64,000 bases of DNA from an uncultured Desulfovibrio sp. (GTDB lineage Bacteria > Desulfobacterota > Desulfovibrionia > Desulfovibrionales > Desulfovibrionaceae). Position 1 is the first letter of the stretch. The number at the start of each line of letters is the position of its first letter. Shown piece by piece: positions 9,794 to 18,015 of the stretch. The stretch spans positions 248,001 through 312,000 of the forward strand of contig NZ_CALUWO010000001.1 of NCBI RefSeq assembly GCF_944324505.1. The letters are read 5' to 3'. The translations under genes were made by a program, and so were the position numbers. Below the pieces are notes generated by a model. The model saw only the letters and a program-made list of their open reading frames with translations. It was not told the origin of the DNA and ran no database searches.

Positions 9794-11128
9794 TTACTGG
9801 GCAGCCGGCACCTTGTGGGTGGGCTTCAGCTCTTCCAGGGGTTCCACTTCCTTGACAGAAGCCTTGGCATAGGCGGCTTCCATGGCCTTGTCAGCCAGCA
9901 GGCGGTCGCGCATGGCGCTCATCATGCCGGAACGCTCGTAGGCTTCGCGCACCTTGTGGAAGTCTTCCCCATTCTGCAGGCAGATGCGGTACAGATGGTT
10001 GTCCAGTTCCGGCTGGGTCACCCGCAGGCCTTCCTTGTGCGCAATGGCCAGGAGCAGCACCTGCATGCGGGTCAGCTGCTCGGCCTGCTTCCGCACGTCC
10101 TTGCGCAGCTCTTCCTCGCTCTTGCCAAGGTCAGACAGCTTCTGGCCCTGCGCTTCCATGCGGGCGCTCATTTCGGCAATGAGGGTACGTTCCTGGAAGT
10201 CCAGCAGGCTTTCGGGCAGGGCAAATTCCAGCCCCTTGAGCATGGTATCCAGCATCTTTTTCTGCGCAGCGCTGCGCGCCGTATTTTCGCGGCTGCGGGC
10301 ATAGCTTTCGCGAATGGAGGTGCGCATCTTGTCCACGCTTTCCACCCCCATGCTCTTGAACAGTTCGTCCGTCAGTTCAGGCAGCTTGCGGTCCTTGATG
10401 GCATGCACGGTGACCTTGATGGAAAGGGTCTTGCCGGCCAGATTGCGGGCCGGGAAATTGTCCGGGAAGGTGATGTCCTTTTCGCCGGTGCACCCCACCT
10501 TGACGCTCTTGACCAGGTTTTCGAAATCGTCCATGGCCTGCCCTTCACCCAGAGGCAGGTCGAAATTTTCGGTCTTGAGGTCTTCCACGGGCTTGCCGTC
10601 CTCGAAGGCCTCAAAGCTGATGGTGGCAATCTGGCCGTCGGTGGCCGGGCCTTCGCCTTCCACGGGGATCAGCTCGGCGCGGTCACGGCGGATGCGTTCC
10701 AGCACGGCATCCACTTCCTCATCCTTGACCACCACCTTGTCCTTTTCCACTTCCATGCCCTCATAGGCAGGCAGGTCAAAGGCCGGCAGCACTTCAAATT
10801 CCACCGTATAGCTCAGGCCGCTGCCGCGCACCATATCGGCGGCCTCTTCGGTAAACTGAATGCCGGAAACCGGCTCCAGATGCAGCTGCACCAGCGTATC
10901 GGCCACCTGGCCGTTGATCATATCCTGCCGGGCTTCCATGTAGATATGATCCTTATAGCGCTTTTCCACGACGGAAGCCGGAACCTTGCCCTTGCGGAAA
11001 CCGTCAATCTGGATGGAGGTGCGGTACCGGGCGACAGCCGCATCAATGGCGGCGTCCACATCCTTGGCATCAGCTGTGATGCTGAGTTTCCTCTTTACCG
11101 GCGAAAGTTCTTCAATGGTATATTCCAC
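9794..11128 (-). CDS. tig: Trigger factor
   Basis: Trigger factor is the ribosome-bound chaperone and peptidyl-prolyl isomerase that meets nascent chains at the exit tunnel. The 444-aa product begins with [14 protein letters not shown], the N-terminal ribosome-binding region. The PPIase FKBP-like domain follows at about 150-245, then the helical C-terminal substrate cradle rich in Glu and Arg. I place the start at GTG 11128 because AAAGGAG precedes it by 6 nt and the protein then begins at the conserved position; an in-frame ATG at 11179 adds 17 unlikely residues. It heads tig-clpP-clpX-lon. Confidence 0.95.
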   Translation of the reverse strand: MEYTIEELSPVKRKLSITADAKDVDAAIDAAVARYRTSIQIDGFRKGKVPASVVEKRYKDHIYMEARQDMINGQVADTLVQLHLEPVSGIQFTEEAADMVRGSGLSYTVEFEVLPAFDLPAYEGMEVEKDKVVVKDEEVDAVLERIRRDRAELIPVEGEGPATDGQIATISFEAFEDGKPVEDLKTENFDLPLGEGQAMDDFENLVKSVKVGCTGEKDITFPDNFPARNLAGKTLSIKVTVHAIKDRKLPELTDELFKSMGVESVDKMRTSIRESYARSRENTARSAAQKKMLDTMLKGLEFALPESLLDFQERTLIAEMSARMEAQGQKLSDLGKSEEELRKDVRKQAEQLTRMQVLLLAIAHKEGLRVTQPELDNHLYRICLQNGEDFHKVREAYERSGMMSAMRDRLLADKAMEAAYAKASVKEVEPLEELKPTHKVPAAQ

Positions 11129-11715
11129 AGGGCGCTCCTTTGGCGTTTTTTGCTTCCTTCCGCACGACCCCGGCGCCACAGCAGACGCGGGCCTGCCGGT
11201 CCTTCGTGAAGGTAACCGTCACTGCTACCACAAAGGGCCGTTCAATACAAGAGCAGACAGGCCCCTTCTGCCCCGAAGCCGGCAGCACCATTGCGGCGGC
11301 CCTTTGCCCCTGCCAAGGCATGCCCTCCCTGTTGCCGTTACGGGAGCAGGCCATCATCACTCGCAATTCCCTCAAGGAAATCAGCGAACGCCTCCGCACC
11401 GTGGAACTGGAACAGGCCAAGAGCTGGAGCAACAGTAAATGGACAGACAGGATACTCTGGGCCATCACCTCGGCTGCCCTTGGCGGAACCGAGGCGCTAA
11501 GTCTGCGGATGTGAAAATAGTTGCCTTTTTGCCAAGTGGTGTCTATGCTTTTCCAAGAAAAAGGCGAAGAGTGCTGCTAACACCCTTCGCCCCGGCAAAG
11601 ATTGTGGGTATGTTCTCCCACTACGGGAGCCGTCCCTTGCCGGTTAGGGTCAATTAAGGACAGCCCCTGATAGCGTTGCCCCGCCGTCAGGGGCCTTTCC
11701 ATATCCGTATGACGG
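11129..11715. other. Upstream region of tig and left part of the mobile remnant
   Basis: No intact gene is visible. The first 200 bp probably hold the tig promoter, which I could not pin down. A phage holin-like gene fragment reads on the plus strand up to 11514. A hairpin with 8-bp arms (GCCCCTGA 11663-11670, TCAGGGGC 11687-11694) follows without a strong T-run on either strand. Confidence 0.5.
11341..11514 (+). pseudogene. Fragment of a phage holin-like small membrane protein
   Basis: The frame reads a charged coiled-coil segment (NSLKEISERLRTVELEQAKS) and then a tryptophan-rich stretch entering a hydrophobic helix (DRILWAITSAALGG). This is the layout of small phage holin or holin-associated proteins. 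No convincing start codon or ribosome-binding site precedes it, and the frame runs back into unrelated sequence, so the N-terminus appears lost. It lies upstream of terminase genes, as holin genes do in T7-like phages. The family assignment is by pattern only. Confidence 0.4.
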
Positions 11716-11805
11716 CTAGAACTCCATCATGAGCAGCCGCTTCAGGACTTCAGCAAACAGGTTCGCGAGGACCTGGATGCAAAAATCCACGAACGTCTGA
11801 TTCAT
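11716..11805 (-). CDS. Candidate 29-aa amphipathic small protein
   Basis: An ATG at 11805 is preceded by AAGGAG at 8-nt spacing and opens a 29-codon frame beginning MNQTFVDFCIQVL and ending in LLMMEF. An alternative ATG at 11811 adds two residues. The product alternates hydrophobic residues with single charges (Asp, Glu, Lys, Arg), as an amphipathic membrane helix would. It runs antisense to the surrounding phage genes, and a hairpin lies about 22 nt past its stop. Size and composition recall small membrane-active peptides such as TisB, but similarity is only general. It could also be chance. Confidence 0.4.
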   Translation of the reverse strand: MNQTFVDFCIQVLANLFAEVLKRLLMMEF

Positions 11806-11989
11806 GGGCATCTCTCCTTTGCACTGGTGTCTCTCTGCCTTTGAACACACAGCAAGGGAACGACATACCAAGAATCACCCTACAGCAAGGCCCCGCTCCT
11901 TTCAAGCAAACGAAGGAAAGGCGGGGCGTTCATCGTCCCTCCTTCCCGATTCCACAACATACGACGACCACGACCAAGGAACGACCACC

Positions 11990-12247
11990 ATGTCCGAACA
12001 AACCAAACGCGGCACCGAAGCCGAGCTGGCGGGCCTTCACGGCCTGCTGTCCCAAAACTTCAGTGCCCGCCTCACTTCCGGGGAGCCTCTCACCTCCAGC
12101 GAGCTGAATGTCATCAGGCAATTCCTGAAGGACAATGGCATCGACTGCGTGGGCAGCGAGAACCCCGTCATCAACGACATCACCAAAAACCTGCCCTCCT
12201 TCGATGACGACGCAGACGGGCAGGACAGCACCGGTCTGCTCAACTAG
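11990..12247 (+). CDS. Phage terminase small subunit-like protein (T7 gp18 type)
   Basis: This 85-aa acidic protein has AAGGA nine nucleotides before its ATG. It ends in a strongly acidic tail (SFDDDADGQDSTG). Its position directly before a T7-type large terminase gene and its size match the DNA-recognition (maturase A) subunit of T7-like phages, which are about 89 aa. Sequence similarity to gp18 is not obvious, so the assignment rests on context. It appears intact, but its partner is broken. Confidence 0.55.
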   Translation: MSEQTKRGTEAELAGLHGLLSQNFSARLTSGEPLTSSELNVIRQFLKDNGIDCVGSENPVINDITKNLPSFDDDADGQDSTGLLN

Positions 12248-12272
12248 CGACCATCCCCCAGAACCTTCGACC

Positions 12273-12316
12273 ATCCCCGTGGGTGTCCTTGCGGCACCTG
12301 CGGGGATTTTTTTTTT
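12273..12316 (+). terminator. Strong terminator between the two terminase genes
   Basis: ATCCCCG (12273-12279) pairs with CGGGGAT (12301-12307), with inner pairing GGGTG/CACCT, and is followed by ten T (12307-12316). It ends only 14 nt before the large terminase ATG. Confidence 0.8.
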
Positions 12317-12329
12317 GAGGTCACGAACC

Positions 12330-13024
12330 ATGGCAAGCAGCAACAGCCTATCCCCCCAGTTCCCTCCCCTGCCGGACAAGCTCCGGGATTTCCGCACCTT
12401 TCTCGTCCTGGTCTGGCGGCACCTCGGCCTGCCTGACCCCACCCCTGTCCAGCTCGACATCGCCCGCTGGCTCCAGTATGGCCCCCGCCGCAGCGTGACC
12501 GAAGCCTTCCGTGGCGTGGGCAAAAGCTGGATTACGGCGGCCTTCGTGGTCTGGAGCCTGCGCAGGGACCCGCAGTGCAAGTTCATGGTGCTCTCGGCCT
12601 CCAAGGACCGGGCCGACAACTTCACCTCGTTTTGCCTGCGGCTCATCAACGACATCCCCATCCTGCAATGCCTCATCCCCAGGGCAGAGCAGCGCTGCTC
12701 CAAGCTCTCCTTCGACGTGGCCCCGGCCAAGCCAGACCAGGCCCCCAGCGTCACCAGCAAGGGCATCTTCAGCCAGATTACCGGAGGCCGCGCCGACATC
12801 ATCATCGCCGACGACATCGAGGTGCCCAACAACGCCTACACCCAGATGATGCGCGACAAGCTCTCCGAGGCCGTCAAGGAGTTTGACGCCATCCTCAAGC
12901 CCGGCGGGCGCATCATCTACCTGGGTACCCCGCAGACCGAGCAGAGCCTCTATAACGCCCTGCCCAACCGTGACTACAGCGTCCCGTCTGGCCCGCCAGG
13001 TTCCCTTCTGACGAGCAGTTGGTG
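12330..13024 (+). pseudogene. T7-type terminase large subunit, frameshifted and truncated
   Basis: The frame encodes the N-terminal ATPase of a T7 gp19-like packaging motor. Walker A is in TEAFRGVGKSWITAAFVVWS, followed by FMVLSASKDRADN, and Walker B is in GRADIIIADDIEVPNN, all close to gp19. Near 12983-12986 the reading frame slips by one base: the original frame ends in unrelated residues and a stop at 13025, while the next frame continues the expected VWPARFPSDEQL before similarity stops at about 13024. The nuclease half is missing (about 231 residues remain of nearly 590). Frameshift and truncation together make it a pseudogene. Confidence 0.85.
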
Positions 13025-13166
13025 AACCCACTTCATTGTGAAGACTCTGGAGGCCAATTCCGGCCTGTCTGGAGCCTCTGCCGTGTGGCCATAGGGACAC
13101 AAAGGTAAAATTGACACAGGGAAAAAAGTATTGGAACATGAAACAGACAGGAGAGAAAAGAAAAGC

Positions 13167-13355
13167 ATGTAGGAAAAATACAAAAGGACACTTGAGAAAC
13201 TGGCAAACTATTCTGCTGGTTTCCTTTCAAATCTCGCTGTTGTGGGTGTTGGCTTGACAATTTTCCAAAAAGAAGACTTAACGGCATCTTTAAGCGCAGC
13301 GGTATGTTCTTTTGTTTTTGGAGCAATTGCAAACCTGTTCACCAAAGGAAAATAA
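13167..13355 (+). pseudogene. Small two-helix membrane protein frame with stop at codon 2
   Basis: An ATG (13167) is followed at once by TAG (13170) and then by an open frame of 60 codons. The product would begin EKYKRTLEKLANYSAGFLSN and continue through two hydrophobic segments (LAVVGVGLTIF and AAVCSFVFGAIANLF), ending in TKGK. GGAGAG lies 13 nt before the ATG. Composition is clearly that of a real membrane protein. Either the second codon has mutated to a stop, or expression uses a non-ATG start. Base composition is AT-rich compared with the core genes around it. Confidence 0.55.
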
Positions 13356-13356
13356 T

Positions 13357-13431
13357 ATGACCGCTGTTTTCATCTTCATTTTTGTTGTTGGAATAATTGG
13401 TATCGCAGCGGGCTATCTTTCATCCCGCTAG
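13357..13431 (+). CDS. 24-aa hydrophobic membrane peptide
   Basis: The ATG follows the preceding stop by one base and has AAAGGAAA at 7-nt spacing. The product is a single transmembrane helix (VFIFIFVVGIIGIAAGYL) with a short SSR end. A strong terminator lies 28 nt downstream, so the two small frames form one compact transcription unit. Function is unknown. Confidence 0.55.
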   Translation: MTAVFIFIFVVGIIGIAAGYLSSR

Positions 13432-13458
13432 CTAGATAACCAGTAAACACAAAACCAT

Positions 13459-13499
13459 AAGCCCGTCTAGGTTTCATCCCAGGCGGGCTTTTCTGTTTT
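13459..13499 (+). terminator. Terminator after the small membrane-protein pair
   Basis: AAGCCCGTCTAGG pairs with CAGGCGGGCTT around a short loop and is followed by TTCTGTTTT. It is a good factor-independent terminator. Confidence 0.8.
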
Positions 13500-13512
13500 A
13501 AGGAGAAATGAC

Positions 13513-13863
13513 ATGCCTATCGCTTCCTCTGCTTCCGCTTCTAACTCTGAATATTAAATCTTTTGCATCTATGTTGATTCTCTGTCTGATTACAACATTG
13601 GTGTCCTGCATGGTGCCTGGATTGACTTTGACCGTCTTTCCAGCATTGACGACATACTGCCTGCCATTTTCGCCATGCTTGACGCTTCCCCTACTGCCAA
13701 GGAAAGCGGCCTGCCCGCCGAAGAATGGGCACTCCATGACTATGAGGGCTGGTGCGGTTTTAAAATAGACGTGCACGGGTACCCGCAGGACTCTGGCTTG
13801 CTTATGAAATCCTGTCGGAATTGCGTAACAACTACTCTCCCGCTTGCCATACATGGCTATTGA
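13513..13863 (+). pseudogene. ardA: Antirestriction protein ArdA, broken by an in-frame stop
   Basis: AAGGAGA precedes the ATG. The frame reads 14 codons, meets TAA at 13555-13557, then continues in the same frame with ArdA landmarks: IYVDSLSDYNIGVLHGAWID and EEWALHDYEGW. ArdA proteins are acidic DNA mimics that block type I restriction enzymes and are carried by plasmids, transposons and phages. Homology fades after about 13770, where the sequence runs into the integrase fragment. The stop could be a CAA to TAA change. Both the nonsense codon and the missing C-terminal half indicate decay. Confidence 0.75.
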
Positions 13864-14219
13864 GATGGAAGACCAAGAACCACCATCCGCGCACGGTCCC
13901 CATCGTGGCCCGGATACGTCCCATCATCGAGCGCAGGATGCTGACCTGCGGCGGGACCGGGAGGCTGTTCCCCATGGGCAGCAACGATTGGTTGCGCCGT
14001 CCGTGGGGCATCCTCCGTTATCATATGGGAATGGATGATGACCCACAGTTCGTTCCCCATATGCTCCGCCACACATGCGCCACCCGCTTGTCACAGGCGG
14101 GGGTGTCCATGCCTATCATCAAAGAGTGGATGGGTCACACGAGCATAACGACCACAGCGCGTTACGCACACTTCTCGCCCTCTGATTTACGCCATGCAGC
14201 CACCCTTCTAGGGGATTAG
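13821..14219 (+). pseudogene. Tyrosine recombinase (integrase), C-terminal fragment
   Basis: The 132-residue frame carries the second half of a tyrosine recombinase catalytic domain: HMLRHTCATRLSQAG (the H-x-x-R box), WMGHTSITTTARYAHF (His and the Tyr nucleophile) and the basic strand WKTKNHHPRTVPI. The first catalytic Arg region and the whole DNA-binding N-terminus are missing, so it should be inactive. It reads toward tRNA-Leu, 180 bp away, as expected for an element that integrated at the tRNA 3' end. Confidence 0.8.
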
Positions 14220-14286
14220 GTTGCACTACGTGGAAGAATAGCATTGGAGAAGACTGTCAGACGAAGCCTGTGGTATGAGGTGTGGT

Positions 14287-14385
14287 ACACCTTGTATAAC
14301 AAGAGGCCCATTGGTTGCAGATGGTTGCTTACCCAGAGAGGTATAGCAGCCATGCTCCAATGGGCCTTGGTCTTGTATAAGGTGT
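14287..14385. repeat. Long imperfect inverted repeat next to tRNA-Leu
   Basis: The left arm (14287-14314) reads ACACCTTGTATAACAAGA then GGCCCATTGG. The right arm (14357-14385) is its near complement, CCAATGGGCC then TCTTGTATAAGGTGT. A spacer of about 42 nt separates them. It lies between the integrase fragment and the tRNA 3' end. Confidence 0.65.
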
Positions 14386-14399
14386 TGATATAATTGTGC

Positions 14400-14483
14400 T
14401 GGTGCGAGAGACGGGACTTGAACCCGTATGGATAAACCGCTGGATTCTAAGTCCAGTGCGTCTACCAATTCCGCCACTCTCGC
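14400..14483 (-). tRNA. tRNA-Leu (anticodon UAG)
   Basis: The acceptor stem GCGAGAG pairs with CTCTCGC, followed by an encoded ACCA end. The anticodon stem-loop CTGGA-CTTAGAA-TCCAG gives anticodon UAG for CUA codons. The T arm ACGGG-TTCAAGT-CCCGT and the long variable arm are typical of a class II tRNA-Leu. The 84-nt length includes CCA. Its 3' end faces the integrase fragment and is the likely attachment site of the mobile element. Confidence 0.95.
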
Positions 14484-14688
14484 ATGGTCAGGGCATGTGC
14501 GGGACGCCTGCCGAAGCCGGCGCTCCTACCTTCATGCCCGAAATACTCCGTCTTATTACACTACCGTAAAATGCCAGGCAAGGCAAGGCAGGTTTCCCTA
14601 CCCGTCTGGACCGTCAGACTGACGCCGTGCCCCAGGCTGTCCAGCACCTCACGTTCCCCTGCTCGCCCGGACCGTCAGTCGCGCCCTG

Positions 14689-15747
14689 TCAGCGCAGCAG
14701 CAGATGCGCCCCGTCCGGCGCAAGCGGCAGCACCTCGCCCACACAGGCGGCCAGATCGCCGGCCTCCTCCAGCTGCCGGCATACCGTGGCCAGCTGTTCC
14801 GGCCATACGGCCAGCAGCAGGCCGCCGGAAGTCTGGGCATCAAACACCAGACTTTCCAGCGCCTCGTCCAGGGGACGGAGCTTGCGGGTGTCGCAGGCAC
14901 AGTACTGCCGGTTCTGATGGCTGCCGGAAGGAATGAGACCCATGCGGGCATAGTCCACGGCATGCGGCAGCAGCGGGATACGCTCCACATCCAGGGCCAC
15001 GCATACCCCCGAGGCCCGGGCCATTTCCAGCGCATGACCGCCCAGGCCAAAGCCCGTGACATCCGTGGCCGCCGTCAGGCGCTGGCTGGCAATGATCCGG
15101 CCGCCGGTGCGGTTGAGCCTGCCACACCACTGGCGCAGCAGGGCCTCGCTTTCCTCCCAGTCCTCCCAGTGCGCCTTGACGCCAGTGGACAGTACGCCCG
15201 TGCCCACGGGCTTGGTGAGCACCAGGCGTTGCCCCGGGGCCAGGCCGGAATTGACGGCAATATGTGCAGGATCAATGATGCCTGTTACCGCCAGACCGTA
15301 CTTCAGCTCCTCGTCCTGCACCGTATGCCCGCCGGCCAGCACGGCGCCGGCTTCCACCAGCGTATCCAGTCCGCCCTGGAGCACGCCGGAAAGAATGCCT
15401 TCTGGATCCTCGCGCGCCAGCTCCGGCGGAAAACAACAAATATTCATGGCCGACCACGGCTCACCCCCCAGCGCATAGACGTCCGACAGGGCATTGGCGG
15501 CGGCAATGCGGCCAAAGGCATAGGCATCATTGACCACAGGTGCCAGCACATCCACGGTCTGCACAAGGGCCTTGCCCGCCGGCACGCTGAGCACCACGGC
15601 ATCCTCGTTGCGGGCACGCCCTGCCAGCACGCGGCGTTCCAGATGCGGGGGAATTCCCGCGGCAACAGCGCTGATGATACGCTCCAGGGCCCCTGGAGCC
15701 ACCTTGGCCGCTCAACCAGCGGCACGAGCCTTGCTCAGCAGTTCCAT
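14689..15747 (-). CDS. selD: Selenide, water dikinase (selenophosphate synthetase), selenocysteine-containing
   Basis: SelD makes selenophosphate from selenide and ATP, the selenium donor for Sec-tRNA. From ATG 15747, with AAGGAGG five nucleotides upstream, the frame reads MELLSKARAAG, then TGA at 15712-15714, then AAKV and the rest of SelD. The TGA sits at the active-site Cys/Sec position (G-C/U-x-x-K), so it is read as Sec12, and the protein is 352 aa. Twelve nucleotides after the TGA a perfect hairpin (GCTCCAG-GGGCC-CTGGAGC) fits a bacterial SECIS element. Further motifs are GRIAAANALSD, LAGGHT, DVTGFGLGGHALEM and DAQTSGGLL. It follows the rplQ terminator, so it probably has its own promoter. 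Confidence 0.93.
15678..15714 (-). promoter_or_regulatory. UGA codon and bacterial SECIS hairpin of selD
   Basis: TGA occupies 15712-15714. The stem GCTCCAG/CTGGAGC with a GGGCC loop begins 12 nt later and puts the apical loop about 19-24 nt from the UGA, within the range known for SelB-dependent SECIS elements. Confidence 0.75.
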
Positions 15748-15830
15748 GTTCCCTCCTTGTGCAGCTGCCGGGAGCCGCGCCCGCGCCGGGCGCTGCAGTC
15801 CCAGGCACAAAAGATATGCCCGTGGGCCAT

Positions 15831-15862
15831 AAAAAAGGGGAGGGACCGTGACGGCCCCTCCC
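15831..15862 (-). terminator. Terminator of the ribosomal protein super-operon
   Basis: On the minus strand GGGAGGGG pairs with CCCTCCCC around a 10-nt loop and is followed by TTTTTT, about 38 nt after the rplQ stop. Confidence 0.9.
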
Positions 15863-15900
15863 GCATGATTTCCCTGTTCATGTGCGCAAGGCGCACACAA

Positions 15901-16296
15901 CTAGGCTTCGGTCTTTTCGGCAGGCGCGGCAGCGTCGGCCTGACGGGAGAACTCGATGATGACCATGGGAGCATTGTCGCCCTTGCGGGGCAGGGCAAGC
16001 TTCATGATCCGGGTGTAGCCGCCGGGCACGCCAGCGAACAGGGGTCCGATTTCGTCAAACAGACGCTTCACCAGCGCGTGATCGCACAGCACGCGGTAGG
16101 CCTGACGACGGGCATGCAGGTCGTTACGCTTGGCAAGGGTAATGAGAGGTTCCACCACGCCGCGCAGTTCCTTGGCCTTCATTTCCGTGGTACGGATGCG
16201 GCCATGGATGAGGAGCGCCTTGGCGAGATTGTGGAGCAGGGCCTTGCGGTGCGACGGCGTGCGCGAAAGTTTTCTGCCGGAGTTGCTATGCCTCAT
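15901..16296 (-). CDS. rplQ: 50S ribosomal protein L17
   Basis: This 131-aa large-subunit protein sits near the tunnel exit. [20 protein letters not shown] is the conserved L17 start. The ATG at 16296 lies inside the end of rpoA (11-nt overlap), so translation is coupled. The C-terminus has a short Ala/Glu-rich tail. It is the last gene before a strong terminator. An upstream in-frame extension would run into rpoA and is rejected. Confidence 0.97.
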   Translation of the reverse strand: MRHSNSGRKLSRTPSHRKALLHNLAKALLIHGRIRTTEMKAKELRGVVEPLITLAKRNDLHARRQAYRVLCDHALVKRLFDEIGPLFAGVPGGYTRIMKLALPRKGDNAPMVIIEFSRQADAAAPAEKTEA

Positions 16297-17329
16297 TTTG
16301 CTGCTTCCTTTTCCATTCCTGGTATTTCTTTTCAAAATTGTCGACGCGCATGCCGAAATCAAGACCCATGTCCAGCAGCACGCTCTTGATTTCATCAAGA
16401 GACTTGCGGCCAAAGTTCTTGGTCTTGAGCATTTCGGCCTCGCTGCGCTGCACCAGCTCGCCCACAAGCGAGATGTTGGCGCTGCGCAGACAGTTGGTCG
16501 CGCGAACCGACAATTCGAGATCGTCAATGTTCTTGAACAGATGTTCGTTCAGCTCACCGTTGTCGCTGCTGCCGGAATGACTGTCGCCGGAAACGCGTTC
16601 ATCAAAATTGATAAAGACCGAAATCTGGTCCTTGATGATCTTGGCGCTGTAGGCGATGGCATCTTCCGGGGTGACGGAGCCGTCGGTCCATACTTCAAGA
16701 ATGAGGCGGTCGTAATTGGTCATCTGGCCAACACGGGCCTGTTCCACCGTGTACGCCACCTTGCGCACCGGCGAGAAGCTGGAATCCAGCTTGATCAGTC
16801 CGATTTCATCGGGCAGACCATCGTGCATATCGGCGGGCACGTAGCCCTTGCCCATACGCACTTCAAGCTCCATCTCGAACACAATGTCCTCGGTCAGAGT
16901 GGCAATGTGCTGTTCGGGATTCAGCACGGTGACGTGCTGATTTTCCACGATGTCGGCAGCGGTGACAGCACCCTTCTTATCCACGCGAAGGGTGAGACGC
17001 TGCGGCTCGTCGGTATCCATGCAGAGGCGAACCTGCTTGAGGTTCAGCACCACATCGGTCACGTCTTCCAGGACGCCGTGGATGGTGGTGAACTCGTGCT
17101 GCACGCCGCTCATTTTCACCGCCACGAAGGCCGCACCCTGGAGGGAGGCCAGCAAGACGCGGCGCATGGCATTGCCGATGGTGGTGCCATAACCGCGCTC
17201 CAGCGGTTCGCAAACGAACTTGCCATGCGTACTGCTGGCCGTATCATCATCACGCACAATCTGATCGGGCTTGACCAGCTCGTTCCAGTTGCGCGAATTG
17301 ATAAGGCGTTCGCCCTGTCTGTTAAGCAT
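16286..17329 (-). CDS. rpoA: DNA-directed RNA polymerase subunit alpha
   Basis: The alpha subunit nucleates RNA polymerase assembly through its N-terminal domain (residues 1-235) and contacts upstream promoter DNA and activators through its C-terminal domain. The 347-aa length is slightly above the 329 of E. coli. Visible landmarks are [19 protein letters not shown] in the N-terminal dimerisation domain, and [20 protein letters not shown] and [11 protein letters not shown] in the C-terminal domain. It lies 12 nt after rpsD, in the standard alpha-operon order. Confidence 0.98.
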   Translation of the reverse strand: MLNRQGERLINSRNWNELVKPDQIVRDDDTASSTHGKFVCEPLERGYGTTIGNAMRRVLLASLQGAAFVAVKMSGVQHEFTTIHGVLEDVTDVVLNLKQVRLCMDTDEPQRLTLRVDKKGAVTAADIVENQHVTVLNPEQHIATLTEDIVFEMELEVRMGKGYVPADMHDGLPDEIGLIKLDSSFSPVRKVAYTVEQARVGQMTNYDRLILEVWTDGSVTPEDAIAYSAKIIKDQISVFINFDERVSGDSHSGSSDNGELNEHLFKNIDDLELSVRATNCLRSANISLVGELVQRSEAEMLKTKNFGRKSLDEIKSVLLDMGLDFGMRVDNFEKKYQEWKRKQQNEA

Positions 17330-17341
17330 GGCTCACCCGCC

Positions 17342-17968
17342 TTATTTCGAGTACAGTTCGACGATCAGCTGCTCGTTGACCGGGAACTGGATGTCGTCAC
17401 GCTGCGGCAGGGCCTTGACGGTACCCTTGAACGCCGCACCGTCCGCTTCCAGCCAGGCCGGGCAACCACGACGGGCCAGCACTTCCTGAGCTTCGGCAAT
17501 CACGGGAATCTTGCGGTTCTTTTCGGGAACTTCAACGGTATCGCCCACACGGACCTGCAGGGAGGGAATGTTCACCTTGCGGCCGTTGAGGGTGAAGATG
17601 CCGTGGCGGACCAGCTGACGGGCCTGGTTGCGCGAATTGGCAAAGCCCATGCGGTACACCACGTTGTCCAGACGACGCTCAAGGATGACCAGCAGGTTGG
17701 TGCCGGTCACGCCTTTCTGCATTTCGGCCTTCTCGAAGTAGCCACGGAACTGGCGCTCGAGAATGCCGTAGCTGCGGCGGGTCTTCTGCTTTTCACGCAG
17801 CTGCACCGCATATTCGCTCACCTTCTTGCGGGCACGGCCATGCTGGCCGGGAGCATAGGGGCGACGATCCTGGGCGCATTTGTCGGTAAAGCAACGGTCC
17901 CCCTTGAGGAAGAGCTTGCAGCCTTCACGACGGCAAATGCGACACTTGGCTTCAGTATATTTGGCCAT
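17342..17968 (-). CDS. rpsD: 30S ribosomal protein S4
   Basis: S4 is a primary 16S rRNA binder that starts 30S assembly; in E. coli it represses the alpha operon. The 208-aa product has four N-terminal cysteines (Cys9, Cys12, Cys26, Cys31) spaced as a zinc-binding cluster, the Zn-containing S4 form. The S4 RNA-binding domain is in the middle ([20 protein letters not shown] and [16 protein letters not shown]). Confidence 0.97.
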   Translation of the reverse strand: MAKYTEAKCRICRREGCKLFLKGDRCFTDKCAQDRRPYAPGQHGRARKKVSEYAVQLREKQKTRRSYGILERQFRGYFEKAEMQKGVTGTNLLVILERRLDNVVYRMGFANSRNQARQLVRHGIFTLNGRKVNIPSLQVRVGDTVEVPEKNRKIPVIAEAQEVLARRGCPAWLEADGAAFKGTVKALPQRDDIQFPVNEQLIVELYSK

Positions 17969-18015
17969 TTATGAATCCTCTTGCTTGGGTAAATGCCACT
18001 TCCTGAAGGAGGGCA

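Noticed and set aside
11129..11990. Second copy of the tRNA-Leu 3' end marking the other end of the mobile element
   Set aside because: I scanned by eye for the T-arm sequence GACGGGACTTGAACCC and found no copy, so the left boundary is unknown.
13033..13332. 99-codon minus-strand frame over the small membrane-protein pair
   Set aside because: It opposes frames with clear membrane-protein composition, and has no ribosome-binding site.
16130..17974. 614-codon plus-strand open frame across rpsD and rpoA
   Set aside because: It is the shadow of two highly conserved genes and shows no ribosome-binding site or domain.
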